Source: Teichococcus coralli
Lineage (GTDB): Bacteria; Pseudomonadota; Alphaproteobacteria; Acetobacterales; Acetobacteraceae
Length of the DNA: 64,000 nt
Direction of reading: 5' to 3'
NCBI RefSeq assembly: GCF_009829925.1
Contig: NZ_SNVJ01000003.1
Span: forward strand, 186,001 to 250,000
Part shown: piece by piece, positions 1 through 8,220 of the stretch
How positions within the stretch are numbered: position 1 is the stretch's first letter
Layout of the letters: every line of letters begins with the position of its first letter
Program-made: the position numbers and the translations under genes
The notes under the pieces: generated by a model
What the model saw: the letters and a program-made list of their open reading frames with translations, nothing else
Told to the model about the DNA's origin: nothing
Database searches by the model: none

Positions 1-314
1 CGGCGACCGCCTCGAACATCTTCTCCCGCAACCTCGGCAGCACGCTGGGCGCCACGGTGCTGGGCGCGGTGCTGAACTTCAGCCTGGCACGGGGCGGCAA
101 CGGCCTCTCGCCGGCCAGTTCCGAGCAGATCCGCGAGTTGCTGGAGCATCCGGGCACCGCCATCAGCGAAGCGGCAGTGCGCGCGGCGCTTGACCATGCG
201 CTGCACCTCACCTTCTGGGCGGTGTTCGCGATCGCGGCGCTGACGCTGCTGGCCGCGACGCTGGTGCCGCGCGTCTCGCTGGACGCCGCGCCACAGAAGG
301 CGGCGGGGGAGTAG
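1..314 (+). CDS. MFS drug exporter, C-terminal fragment (5' end outside window)
   Basis: This is an open frame that enters the window from the left, reading from base 3 as ATASNIFSRNLGSTLG, and stops with TAG at 312-314. The visible ~103 residues hold a short hydrophobic stretch (GATVLGAVLNF) and a final membrane helix (FWAVFAIAALTLLAATLVP), followed by a short polar tail. The N-S/F-R-x-L-G-x-x-x-G pattern before a glycine-rich helix is typical of the last helices of the 14-TM EmrB/QacA family of major facilitator exporters. The substrate cannot be told from this piece. The call to the MFS is by pattern recognition; the subfamily is less certain. A GTG at 57 is internal and is not taken as the start. 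Confidence 0.75.
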   Translation, partial: ATASNIFSRNLGSTLGATVLGAVLNFSLARGGNGLSPASSEQIRELLEHPGTAISEAAVRAALDHALHLTFWAVFAIAALTLLAATLVPRVSLDAAPQKAAGE

Positions 315-315
315 C

Positions 316-339
316 GGAAGGGGCGCTCCGCGCCTTTCC
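316..339 (+). terminator. Probable terminator after the MFS gene
   Basis: Two bases after the stop codon the sequence GGAAGGGGCGC-TCC-GCGCCTTTCC can fold into an imperfect GC-rich hairpin. It has no clear T-tract, so it is only a likely transcript end. Confidence 0.4.
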
Positions 340-697
340 CTCGCGGCGGCCCTGAAGCGGCCCAGCCCTGGTTCCTGCCCCGGTTTCCGCGCGCCTTCTC
401 CCCGAGGCTGCCGGCGGAACCCTTCAACCGGTCCCTGCAAGCCATGGACGCCGCATCCGCTGTGGTTGTCGGGGAAGGCGAATCCCCTCTTCCCCGCGCG
501 CCTCGGAGCCCGTTCGAGAAGGGGGAGGCGGAGGGCTGGCGAGGGGCCTTCCCGCCCGGCGCGGAAACGATCCGCCAGGCCGACCCGCAGCCCTTCTCAA
601 GCGGGCTCCCAGAGCTGCCGGACGGCGCCCGGTCTTCAACGCAAACCGGGACGGGCCCCCTGCGGCGGCGCGTTCGAGCAGGGGCAGGAGCGCGGGC
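340..697. other. Intergenic stretch without a recognisable gene
   Basis: No frame here looks coding on either strand; the open frames are Arg/Pro/Gly-rich high-GC artefacts. The stretch contains the 19-bp inverted repeat listed separately (505-609) and an inner perfect hairpin GCGGA-AACGA-TCCGC near 571-585. It separates the 3' end of the exporter gene from the 3' end of the GntR regulator, so both neighbouring genes end here. Confidence 0.5.
505..609. repeat. Long-range inverted repeat in the intergenic stretch
   Basis: The left arm 505-523 (GGAGCCCGTTCGAGAAGGG) and right arm 591-609 (CCCTTCTCAAGCGGGCTCC) are complementary at 17 of 19 positions, with about 67 bases between them. They lie between two convergent 3' ends. 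The element may be a bidirectional terminator, a structured RNA or a remnant of a small repeat element; the sequence alone does not decide. Confidence 0.6.
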
Positions 698-1432
698 TCA
701 GCCGCCTTCCTCCTCGCCGAACATGTAGGCCTGCACGTATAGGATGTGCTCGCGCATGGCGCGCCGGGCGGCGCCGCGGTCGCGCTGGCGCAGCGCCGCG
801 ATGATGGCGCGGTGCTGCCGCTGCAGCGCCGCGCGGCGCGCGGGCGTCGCGCCCCTCGCCTTCAGCGCCCCCCATTCCGCCTGCAGCCGGACCCGCGCCA
901 GCGAGCGGGACAACGCAAGGGCCGCGCCGTTGTGGGTCGCCACCGCGATGGCGTCGTGCAGCGCACCGTCCCAGTGCTCGAACTCCGGCAGGTCCGCCGC
1001 CGCGTCCGCCCGGCGCAGGCATTCCTCCATGCGGGCAAGGTCGGCCGGGCTGGCGCGCGAGACCGCCAGCGCCACCAGCTCCGGCTCAAAGGCGAGGCGG
1101 CACTCCACCACCTCGGCCGGGCCGAAGGATTCCGTGCCCGGCAGGGCATCCAGCGCGGCCGCGGGCGAGGCGGCGGCCATGGCGGGACCGGCAGCCCCCG
1201 TGCGGAAGGTGCCCCGCCCAACATGGCGCTCGATCAGCCCTTCCGCCGCCAGGGCATCGAGGGCGCGGCGCACGGTGTTGCGCGCCATGCCGTACTGCTC
1301 GCCCAGGCCGCGCTCGGTGGGCAGCTTCTCGCCGGGCTGCCAGCGCCCAGACTGGAGGTCCTGCGCCAGCCGCTGCCGCAGCCGCTCCGCATCCCCCCGT
1401 TCGCGCGGCGGGGCGGCCGGAAGTGCCGTCAT
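698..1432 (-). CDS. GntR-family regulator (FadR/FCD subfamily)
   Basis: A 244-residue transcription factor. Residues ~15-85 form a winged helix-turn-helix of GntR type (SGRWQPGEKLPTERGL, then MARNTVRRALDAL and the wing RHVGRGTF). The rest is an all-helical FCD ligand domain ending in the usual REHI...Y pattern. FCD regulators usually bind small carboxylates and repress a neighbouring catabolic operon. The gene is divergent from the FAH-led operon at 1538, and ATTGG-type elements sit between them, so it is the likely repressor of that operon and of itself; this is inference. The ATG at 1432 (MTALPAAPP) is preferred. An upstream TTG at 1471 would place the start inside the best operator site. 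Confidence 0.9.
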   Translation of the reverse strand: MTALPAAPPRERGDAERLRQRLAQDLQSGRWQPGEKLPTERGLGEQYGMARNTVRRALDALAAEGLIERHVGRGTFRTGAAGPAMAAASPAAALDALPGTESFGPAEVVECRLAFEPELVALAVSRASPADLARMEECLRRADAAADLPEFEHWDGALHDAIAVATHNGAALALSRSLARVRLQAEWGALKARGATPARRAALQRQHRAIIAALRQRDRGAARRAMREHILYVQAYMFGEEEGG

Positions 1433-1461
1433 GCAGGCCGCCGCGCTGCTTGACGTGCCGG

Positions 1462-1517
1462 ATTGGTCCAATCATCATGGCTCATAATTGGATCAGTATA
1501 GCGGTGTAATTGGTCCA
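1462..1517. promoter_or_regulatory. Probable GntR operator: three ATTGG elements
   Basis: The divergent region holds ATTGGTCCAAT at 1462-1472, a perfect inverted repeat around one central base, followed by AATTGGATCA at 1486-1495 and AATTGGTCCA at 1508-1517 in the same orientation. The ATTGG cores begin at 1462, 1487 and 1509, that is 25 and 22 bases apart. TTGGTCCAA-like palindromes are typical sites of FCD-type GntR regulators (established knowledge). Placement just before the regulator start and 20 bases before the FAH start fits control of both promoters. Binding itself is inferred. Confidence 0.7.
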
Positions 1518-1537
1518 TTTCCAGAGAAGGGTTCCCG

Positions 1538-2461
1538 ATGCGGCTCGCCACCATCCTAGTCGAGGGTCGTCCCACTGTCGCGCTGGTCACAGCGCAGGGC
1601 GACCGCTTCCACCCGCTGGCGGAGCTGGTGCCTGGCCTGCCGGAAGCGGCCACGGGCGACATGACGGCGGCCATCGCGCATCTCGCCGGGTCGGGCACGC
1701 CGTCCGCGCCACGGGGCGAAGGCCGGCCGCTCGACACGGCCTCGCTGCTCGCGCCCCTCCCGCGGCCGCCGCGCAACATCTTCTGCGTCGGCAAGAACTA
1801 CCACGCCCATGCGCGCGAGTTCGCGGGCAGCGGCTACGACTCCAGCGCCGCCGGCGCGGCGGACGCCATTCCCTCCAGCCCCATCATCTTCTCCAAGCCC
1901 TTCACCAGCATCTCCGGGCCGGCGGCCGACATTCCGCTGGTGCCCGGTCTGGACGGCGGCGTGGACTACGAGGCGGAACTGGCCGTGGTGATCGGCAAGG
2001 GCGGCCGGGCGATCGGCAAGGCCGACGCCATGGCGCATGTCTTCGGCTACACCGTGGTGAACGACGTCACCGCGCGCGACCTCCAGCAGAAGCACAAGCA
2101 GTGGCTGCTGGGCAAAGGCATCGACGGCTTCTGCCCGATGGGCCCCTGGATCGTCACGGCGGACGAGGTGGATGCGGCGGCCATGCGCGTCACCTGCACC
2201 GTCAACGGCGAGGCGCGGCAGGATGCCAGCACCGCCGACCTGATCTTCGACATCCCGACGCTGATCGAGACCATCTCGCTCAGCACCGCGCTGCTGCCGG
2301 GCGACGTCATCGCCACCGGCACGCCGGAGGGCGTGGGCATCGGCTTCAAGCCGCCCCGCTTCCTGCGCGACGGCGACGTGGTTGAGTGCGCCATCAGCGG
2401 CATCGGCAGCATCCGCAACACGGTGCGCCGCATGGCCCCCGCGCGTCAGGCCGCCGCCTGA
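1538..2461 (+). CDS. Fumarylacetoacetate hydrolase (FAH) family protein
   Basis: A 307-residue cytosolic enzyme of the FAH superfamily, which cleaves or hydrates small 2-oxo acids such as fumarylpyruvate at the end of aromatic ring-cleavage pathways. The FAH domain covers about residues 78-295: IFCVGKNYHAHA opens it, E145 and E147 in DYEAELAVV with D176 in VVNDVTARD are the expected divalent-metal ligands, and GTPEGVGIGF (261-270) is the conserved glycine loop. The start is an ATG with a purine-rich ribosome site (AGAGAAGG). It is the first gene of the operon running to 8164 and lies 20 bases downstream of the last ATTGG element. The exact substrate is unknown; hydrolase on an acylpyruvate is the best guess from the Mo-hydroxylase context. 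Confidence 0.88.
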   Translation: MRLATILVEGRPTVALVTAQGDRFHPLAELVPGLPEAATGDMTAAIAHLAGSGTPSAPRGEGRPLDTASLLAPLPRPPRNIFCVGKNYHAHAREFAGSGYDSSAAGAADAIPSSPIIFSKPFTSISGPAADIPLVPGLDGGVDYEAELAVVIGKGGRAIGKADAMAHVFGYTVVNDVTARDLQQKHKQWLLGKGIDGFCPMGPWIVTADEVDAAAMRVTCTVNGEARQDASTADLIFDIPTLIETISLSTALLPGDVIATGTPEGVGIGFKPPRFLRDGDVVECAISGIGSIRNTVRRMAPARQAAA

Positions 2462-2548
2462 CCGACCGCGGCGGGCGCCCTGCACGCGTCCGCCGCACTC
2501 CTGACGTCCAAGGCAAGCAAACCGGCAGGAATCCGGAAGGAACGAGGC

Positions 2549-3529
2549 ATGTTGCGACGACAGCTCCTCATGGCTGGCGGCGCCCTGGCGGCCATGCCGC
2601 TGGCCGGCACCGCGCGGGCGCAGGAGACCTACCCCAATCGCCCCATCCAGATGGTGGTGGCCTTTCCGCCCGGCGGGCAGGCCGACGTGACCGCCCGACC
2701 GGTGGCCGCCGCCCTGGAGAAGCTGCTGCACCAGCCGGTGCCGGTGGTGAACCGCGCCGGGGCCGGCGGCATCGTCGGCAGCGCCAGCGTCGCCCGCGCG
2801 GAGCCGGACGGCTACACGGCGCTGCTCGCCCTCTCCTCCCTGGCGGTGCTGCCGGAGGCCGAGCGCATCCAGGGCCGCACGCCGGCCTATACGGTGGACC
2901 AGTTCGCGCCAATCGCCCGCATCACCGCGGACCCGACGCTGCTGGTGGTGCCCGCCTCGGCGCCCTGGCAGAACGTGGCCGAGCTGGTGGCGGACGCGAA
3001 GAAGCGGCCCGGCGCCATCAGCTACGGCTCGGCCGGCAACTACTCCACCCTGCACGTCGCCATGGCGATGTTCACCAACGCCGCGGACCTCGACCTGCTG
3101 CACGTCCCCTTCCAGGGCGGCGGGCCGGCGCTGACGGCGCTGCTTTCCGGCACCGTCAACGCGATGGCCTCCGGCCCCGGGCCGGTGCTGCCGCACCTGC
3201 GGGAGGGGCGGCTGCGGGCGCTGGCCTGCTGGGGCTCCGAGCGCATCGCCGACTTCGAGGGTGTGCCGACCTTCATCGAACTCGGCTATCCCGAGGTCGA
3301 GTTCTACATCTGGACCGGCCTTTTCCTGCCCGCCGCCACGCCGGCGCCGATCCAGGCGCGGCTGCGCGACGCGCTGCGCGAGGCCTGCCAGTCGGAAGCG
3401 CTGCGCCGCACGCTCGCCACCGCCGGCAGCCCGGTCGCCTACCAGGACGGCGAGGCCTTCGACCGCTTCTTCGCCGCCGACAGCGAGCGGCTGATCCGCG
3501 CCGTGCGCCGGATCGGCCGGCTGGACTGA
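2549..3529 (+). CDS. Bug/TctC-type periplasmic solute-binding protein (first copy)
   Basis: A 326-residue extracytoplasmic binding protein of the tripartite tricarboxylate transporter (Bug) family. Residues 1-24 form a signal peptide ending in ARA-QE. The mature part starts with YPNRPIQMVVAFPPGGQADV, the standard first strand and ligand-gripping loop of this family, and has the conserved RAGAGGIVGSASVARAEPDGYT. Bug proteins bind carboxylates, often aromatic or dicarboxylic acids. No TctA or TctB membrane subunit is present in the window, so the protein either serves a permease elsewhere or has a sensing role. It sits 87 bases after the FAH gene and has a GGAAGGA ribosome site. The second copy, 57 bases downstream, is clearly divergent in sequence rather than a recent duplicate. 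Confidence 0.9.
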   Translation: MLRRQLLMAGGALAAMPLAGTARAQETYPNRPIQMVVAFPPGGQADVTARPVAAALEKLLHQPVPVVNRAGAGGIVGSASVARAEPDGYTALLALSSLAVLPEAERIQGRTPAYTVDQFAPIARITADPTLLVVPASAPWQNVAELVADAKKRPGAISYGSAGNYSTLHVAMAMFTNAADLDLLHVPFQGGGPALTALLSGTVNAMASGPGPVLPHLREGRLRALACWGSERIADFEGVPTFIELGYPEVEFYIWTGLFLPAATPAPIQARLRDALREACQSEALRRTLATAGSPVAYQDGEAFDRFFAADSERLIRAVRRIGRLD

Positions 3530-3586
3530 GCCGGCGCGCGCGGGCCGGAAGCGAACCAGGAAAAGCGAGCGGGGAGGAGCGACACG

Positions 3587-4570
3587 ATGGAACTCACACG
3601 ACGGGGCCTCGCCGGGGCCGGGCTGGGGCTGCTGTCCGCCGCCGCGCTGCCGAGGATGGCGCGGGCGCAGGGCGGATGGCCCTCGCGCACGGTTCGGATC
3701 GTGGTGCCGTTCGGCGCCGGCGGCTCGGCCGACATCTATGGCCGGCTGCTGGCCGAGCGGCTCAGCGAGGCGATGGGCCAGGCCTTCGTCATCGAGAACC
3801 GGCCGGGCGCCGGGGCGGTGATCGGCACCGACGCCGTCGCCAAGGCGGAGCCCGATGGCTACACGCTGCTGGTGATGTCCAACACCCACACGGCCAACGA
3901 GACGCTGCTGCCGGGCCGTCCGTACCGGCTGATGCGGGACCTGGAGCCGGTGGCGGCCATCAACATCGCCCACCACGTGCTGGTGGTGAACCCCGCGCTG
4001 CCCGCGAAGAACGTGCGGGAGCTGATCGCGCTCGCCAAGGCGAAGCCGGGCAGCCTGGACTTCGCCTCCTCCGGACCCGGCACGCCCTACCACATCGCCG
4101 GGGCGGTGTTCTGCGCCATGGCCGGCATCGAGGTGCAGCACATCCCGTTCCGCGGCAGCGGCGAGGCGCGCAACGCCGTGCTCGGCAACCAGGTGCCGAT
4201 GATGTTCGACGCCATTCCGACCATGCGCCCGCTGATCGAATCCGGCGGCGTGCGGGCGCTGGCCACCACCGGCCCGCAGCGCGACCCGCTGCTGCCGGAC
4301 GTCCCCACCGTCGCCGAGAGCGGCCTGCCCGGCTACGAGGCCTCGATCTGGCTCGGGCTGATGGCGCCCAAGGGGACGCCGCGCCCGGTGGTCGAGAAGC
4401 TGCATGCGGCGGTGAACAAGGTTCTGCAATCGCCCGGCACGGTGAAGGCGATGGCGCAGCAGGGTTCGCAACCCATGCCGATGGGCGTGGCCGAGTTCGG
4501 CGCCTACCTGGAGAAGGACATCGCCACGCAGCGCGAATACATCACCCTGGCGAAGATCCAGCCGCAATGA
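3587..4570 (+). CDS. Bug/TctC-type periplasmic solute-binding protein (second copy)
   Basis: A 327-residue binding protein of the same Bug family. The N-terminus (TRRGLAGAGLGLLSAAALP) combines twin arginines with a hydrophobic core and an ARAQ cleavage site, so export may use the Tat route. The mature part has the family landmarks WPSRTVRIVVPFGAGGSADI, ENRPGAGAVIGTDAVAKAEP and a C-terminal LAKIQPQ. The ribosome site is GGGGAGGAG, 10 bases from the ATG. Its TGA overlaps the ATG of the iron-sulfur subunit gene (ATGA), so translation of the two is probably coupled. This is the strongest hint that uptake or sensing and oxidation of one substrate belong together. The ligand is not known. Confidence 0.9.
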   Translation: MELTRRGLAGAGLGLLSAAALPRMARAQGGWPSRTVRIVVPFGAGGSADIYGRLLAERLSEAMGQAFVIENRPGAGAVIGTDAVAKAEPDGYTLLVMSNTHTANETLLPGRPYRLMRDLEPVAAINIAHHVLVVNPALPAKNVRELIALAKAKPGSLDFASSGPGTPYHIAGAVFCAMAGIEVQHIPFRGSGEARNAVLGNQVPMMFDAIPTMRPLIESGGVRALATTGPQRDPLLPDVPTVAESGLPGYEASIWLGLMAPKGTPRPVVEKLHAAVNKVLQSPGTVKAMAQQGSQPMPMGVAEFGAYLEKDIATQREYITLAKIQPQ

Positions 4571-5040
4571 CCGGCGCCCGGATCGGCTTCATCCTCAACG
4601 GGCAGCCCGTGCAGGTGGAGGCGCTGCCGGGCATGACCCTGCTGGAGGCGCTGCGCGGCCCGCTCGGCCTTTCCGGCCCGCGCTTCGGCTGCGGCGAGGA
4701 GGCCTGCGGCGCCTGCCACGTGCGGATCGACGGGGAGGCCCATCCCTGCTGCGCGCTGCCCGCCGAAGTCGCGGCTGGCCGCGCGGTGCAGACCGTGGAA
4801 GGGCTGGGGGATGCCGCGCACCCCCACCCGCTGCAACGCGCCTTCGCCGCGGAGCAGGCCGGGCAGTGCGGCTACTGTCTGTCCGGCATCCTGATGAGCG
4901 CCGCCGCCCTGCTGGAGGCGAACCCGGCGCCGGACGAGGCGGCGGTGCGCGGTGCGCTGGAGCCGCATCTCTGCCGCTGTGGCGCGCAGAACCGCATCGT
5001 CCGCGCCGTGCTGCGCGCGGCGCAGGAGCGTGCCGCATGA
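4567..5040 (+). CDS. (2Fe-2S)-binding small subunit of a molybdenum hydroxylase
   Basis: A 157-residue subunit with the two-domain design of xanthine-oxidase-family iron-sulfur proteins. The N-terminal ferredoxin fold carries cluster ligands C42, C47 and C50 in FGCGEEACGAC with C61 or C62. The C-terminal helical domain carries C101 and C104 (QCGYC) and C136 and C138 (LCRC). It passes electrons from the molybdenum cofactor to an acceptor. The start ATG overlaps the stop of the preceding binding-protein gene, and the stop overlaps the ATG of the large subunit. No FAD subunit gene is present, which matches two-subunit enzymes of the isoquinoline-oxidoreductase (IorAB) type that pass electrons to other acceptors. 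Confidence 0.92.
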   Translation: MTGARIGFILNGQPVQVEALPGMTLLEALRGPLGLSGPRFGCGEEACGACHVRIDGEAHPCCALPAEVAAGRAVQTVEGLGDAAHPHPLQRAFAAEQAGQCGYCLSGILMSAAALLEANPAPDEAAVRGALEPHLCRCGAQNRIVRAVLRAAQERAA

Positions 5041-7178
5041 ACCTCGCCTATTCGCTCGCCACCGGCGGCGCCGAGGCCGCCCATTCCCTGCCCGGCAGCC
5101 TGGCGGTGCAGCCGCGGCTCTCGCGCTGGCTGCGCATCGCGGCGGACGGCGCGGTGACGCTCACGCCCGGCAAGGTGGAGCTGGGCCAGGGCATCCTGAC
5201 CGCCCTCGCGCAGATCGCCGCCGAGGAACTGGACGTGGCGCTGGAGCGCATCCGCCTGCGCCCCGCCGCCACGCCGGACAGCCCGGACGAGGGCGTCACC
5301 TCCGGCAGCCTTTCCGTGCAGGAATGCGGCATGGCGCTGCGCCAGGCCTGCGCCGAGGCGCGCGCCATCTTCCTGTCCGTCGCCGCGCAGCGCAGCGGCG
5401 TGCCGATGGAGGCCATCCGCGTCGAGGACGGCGCGTTCTTCGGACCGGAGGGGCGGCTGGGCTCCTATGGGGAGCTGGCGGAGCAGGACCTGCTGGAGAC
5501 GGACGCCACCGGCCAGGCGGCGCCGAAGCCGCCCGCCGCGCACCGCATCGTCGGCCGGCCGGTGCCGCGCCTGGACCTGATGGACAAGCTGACCGGCGCG
5601 CCGCGCTTCCTGCACGACCTGCGCCTGCCGGAAATGCTGCATGCCCGCGTCATCCGCCCGCCGGCGCGCCGCGCCCGGCTGGTGGCGCTGCGCGACGGCG
5701 CCCTGCCGCCCGGCGCGCGGCTGGTGCGGGATGGCAGCTTTCTGGCCGTGGTGGCGCCAAGCGAGACCGCGGCCGAGGCCGCCGCCGCCCGCCTTGCCAG
5801 CCGCGCCGAATGGCAGGCGGAGGACAGCCTGCCCGAAATGGCCGCCCTGCCGGACTGGCTGGCCGCCGCCGCCGCCGAGGAAAGCACCGTCGCCGAACGC
5901 GACGCCGAACTGCCGCCGGCCGCGCATCAGGTCAGCGCGCGGTTCTTCCGGCCTTTCCTGGCGCATGCCTCGGTCGCTCCCTCCTGCGCCGTGGCGCGCT
6001 GGCAGGAGGATGCGCTGGAGGTCTGGACCCATAGCCAGGGCGTCTACAACCTGCGCGCCGACCTCGCGCTGGCCTTGCGGATGCCGGCGGAGCGCATCGC
6101 CGTCCGCCATGCCGAGGGCGCCGGCTGCTACGGCCACAACGGTGCGGACGACGTGGCGCTGGATGCGGCCCTGGCCGCCCGCGCCTGCCCCGGCCGGCCG
6201 GTCCGGTTACGCTGGAGCCGGGCGCAGGAACTGGCCTGGTCGCCGCACTCGCCCGCCACCCTCGTGCGCGTCGAGGCCAGCCTGGATGCGGCGGGGCGGC
6301 TGCGGCACTGGCGCTCCGAGATCACCGGCAACGGGCATTCCTCTCGCCCGGGCCGTGCCCGGTCCCCGACACTGCTGGCGGCGCAGGACCTGGAGGCGCC
6401 GTTTCCGCACCCGGTCGCCGTCAATGCGCCGGCCAAGGCGGGCGGCGGGGCGCAGCGCAACGCCGAGCCGGGCTATGCCATCCCGGCGCTGCACATCACC
6501 CTGCGGCGGCTGACGGAGATGCCGCTCCGCAGTTCCGCCCTGCGCGGGCTGGGCGCGCTCATCAACGTCTGGGCCAACGAGTCCGTCATGGACGAGCTGG
6601 CGGAGCGGATTGGCGAGGACCCGCTGGCCTTCCGCCTGCGCCACCTCGAGGACGCCCGCACCGCCGCCGTGCTGCGCGAGGTGGCGGGGCTGTGCGGCTG
6701 GCCGCGCGGCGACAAGGCCGAGGGCGTGGGCCGCGGCCTGGCCGCCGCGCGCTACAAGGGCAGCGGCGCCTGGTGCGCCGTGGCCGCCGAGGTCGAGGCC
6801 GCGGAGGTGGTGCGGGTGCGCCGCCTCTGGATCGCCGCCGATGTCGGGCAGGTCATCAACCCCGACGGGGCGCTGAACCAGCTGGAGGGGGGCGCCATCC
6901 AGGCCACCTCCATCGCGCTGAAGGAAGAGGTGGCCTTCAACCGCCGCACCGTCACCAGCGATGCCTGGGAGCGCTACCCGGTGCTGCGCTTTTCCGAGGT
7001 GCCGAAGGTGGAGGCGCGGCTGCTTTCCCGGCCGGAGGAGCCGCCGCTCGGCGCCGGCGAGTGCAGCATGGGGCCGACCATCGCCGCCATCGCCGCCGCC
7101 ATCCATGATGCGCTGGGCGTCCGGCCGCGCGCGCTGCCCTTCACGCCCGACAACCTCGCCGCCGCGATGGAGCCCTGA
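5037..7178 (+). CDS. Molybdopterin-binding large subunit, IorB-like hydroxylase
   Basis: A 713-residue catalytic subunit of the xanthine dehydrogenase superfamily. It begins directly with the substrate/cofactor domain (LTPGKVELGQGILTALAQIA) and has the a/b-hammerhead segment inserted later (KLTGAPRFLHDLRLP), which is the arrangement of isoquinoline 1-oxidoreductase beta subunits rather than of classic xanthine dehydrogenase. The Q-loop GKVELGQG and the C-terminal GAGE, with the catalytic base at about E675, are visible. No signal peptide is seen, so it probably acts in the cytoplasm on an N-heteroaromatic or aldehyde substrate. Its ATG overlaps the TGA of the 2Fe-2S gene. The substrate remains unassigned; nicotinate-like acids are possible but unproven. 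Confidence 0.88.
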   Translation: MNLAYSLATGGAEAAHSLPGSLAVQPRLSRWLRIAADGAVTLTPGKVELGQGILTALAQIAAEELDVALERIRLRPAATPDSPDEGVTSGSLSVQECGMALRQACAEARAIFLSVAAQRSGVPMEAIRVEDGAFFGPEGRLGSYGELAEQDLLETDATGQAAPKPPAAHRIVGRPVPRLDLMDKLTGAPRFLHDLRLPEMLHARVIRPPARRARLVALRDGALPPGARLVRDGSFLAVVAPSETAAEAAAARLASRAEWQAEDSLPEMAALPDWLAAAAAEESTVAERDAELPPAAHQVSARFFRPFLAHASVAPSCAVARWQEDALEVWTHSQGVYNLRADLALALRMPAERIAVRHAEGAGCYGHNGADDVALDAALAARACPGRPVRLRWSRAQELAWSPHSPATLVRVEASLDAAGRLRHWRSEITGNGHSSRPGRARSPTLLAAQDLEAPFPHPVAVNAPAKAGGGAQRNAEPGYAIPALHITLRRLTEMPLRSSALRGLGALINVWANESVMDELAERIGEDPLAFRLRHLEDARTAAVLREVAGLCGWPRGDKAEGVGRGLAAARYKGSGAWCAVAAEVEAAEVVRVRRLWIAADVGQVINPDGALNQLEGGAIQATSIALKEEVAFNRRTVTSDAWERYPVLRFSEVPKVEARLLSRPEEPPLGAGECSMGPTIAAIAAAIHDALGVRPRALPFTPDNLAAAMEP

Positions 7179-7183
7179 ACCCC

Positions 7184-8164
7184 GTGACCGAGACGCTGAC
7201 CCTCTCGCTGGCCTGCACCCTTTCCGACCGCACCCGCCCCGTGCTGGACGGGCGCGTGCGCGTGCCGGGCGCGCGCTTCATCGCCCTGCCCGGCGAGCCG
7301 GAGGACATCTTCCGCCGCGCCCTGCGCGACAAGGCCTTCGAGGTCACCGAGTTGTCGATGGGCAGCCATATCGTCACCACCGCGCGGGGCGATTCGCCCT
7401 ATGTCGGGGTGCCGGTCTTCCTCTCCCGCGCCTTCCGGCACTCGGCGATCTATGCGCGGACGGACCGCGGCATCCGCGGCCCCGCCGACCTCGCCGGGCG
7501 GCGCATCGGCCTGCCGGAATACCAGCAGACGGCGGCGCTCTGGGTGCGCGGCATGCTGCGCGAGCACTACGGGGTGGACACCACCGGCATCGCCTGGCGC
7601 ACCGGCGGGCTGGAGGAGAAGGGCGGCAGCGAGCGCGTCGCCCTGACGCTGCCGCCACATCTCGACGTGCGGCCGATCGGCCCGGAGGAGACGCTGAACG
7701 GCTTGCTGGCGGCCGGCGAGCTGGACGCCATCGTCGCGCCGCGCCCGCCCTCCTGCTTCACCGCCCGCAGCGCGCCCGTGGACCGGCTCTACCCGGATTA
7801 CCGGCGCGAGGAGGAGGCCTATCACCGCGCCACCGGCTTCTTCCCGATCATGCATTGCCTGGCGGTGCGGAAGGACGTCGCGGCGGCGCATCCCTGGCTG
7901 CCGCTGGAGCTGTTCCGCGCGTTCAGCCGGGCGAAGGAGATGTCGCTGGAGGAGCTTTCGCGGGTGAACGTGCTGCGCGTCTCCCTGCCCTGGATCGCGG
8001 CGGAGTTTGAGGCGCAGGCGGCGGCGATGGGCGGCGATCCCTGGCCCTATGGCTTTCGCCGCAACCGGGACGAGATCGCCGCCATGATCCGCTACGCCGC
8101 GCAGGATGGGCTGGCGGCCGAGTCCATCGGGCCGGAGGCGCTGTTCCATCCCAGCACGCTGTAG
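7184..8164 (+). CDS. 4,5-dihydroxyphthalate decarboxylase-like protein (binding-protein fold)
   Basis: A 326-residue protein with a GTG start 5 bases after the large-subunit gene. It resembles 4,5-dihydroxyphthalate decarboxylases and related ABC substrate-binding-like proteins: ELSMGSHIVTTARGDSPYVG, the NitT-like RHSAIYARTDRGIRGPADLAGRRIGLPEYQQTA region (residues about 90-125) and a DAIVAPRPPSCF loop. It lacks a signal peptide, which fits the cytosolic enzyme rather than a transport protein. As last gene of the operon it could decarboxylate a ring carboxylate made by the molybdenum hydroxylase; this is inference. If the family call is right, the operon encodes uptake or sensing, ring hydroxylation, decarboxylation and hydrolysis, but no ring-cleavage dioxygenase is seen. 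Confidence 0.75.
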   Translation: MTETLTLSLACTLSDRTRPVLDGRVRVPGARFIALPGEPEDIFRRALRDKAFEVTELSMGSHIVTTARGDSPYVGVPVFLSRAFRHSAIYARTDRGIRGPADLAGRRIGLPEYQQTAALWVRGMLREHYGVDTTGIAWRTGGLEEKGGSERVALTLPPHLDVRPIGPEETLNGLLAAGELDAIVAPRPPSCFTARSAPVDRLYPDYRREEEAYHRATGFFPIMHCLAVRKDVAAAHPWLPLELFRAFSRAKEMSLEELSRVNVLRVSLPWIAAEFEAQAAAMGGDPWPYGFRRNRDEIAAMIRYAAQDGLAAESIGPEALFHPSTL

Positions 8165-8171
8165 CCCGCCA

Positions 8172-8205
8172 GGCGGGGCGTGGGGGCGGGACCTTTCGCC
8201 CCGCC
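8172..8205 (+). terminator. Inverted repeat closing the catabolic operon
   Basis: GGCGGGGC (8172-8179) pairs perfectly with GCCCCGCC (8198-8205), 8 bases after the operon's last stop codon. The tail has no T-run. Confidence 0.45.
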
Positions 8206-8220
8206 GCGCGTTATTCCGCC

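Noticed and set aside
1556-4567. 1003-residue open frame on the minus strand
   Set aside because: It is antisense to the FAH and Bug genes, rich in Arg/His/Gly, has no domain pattern, and arises from high-GC codon bias.
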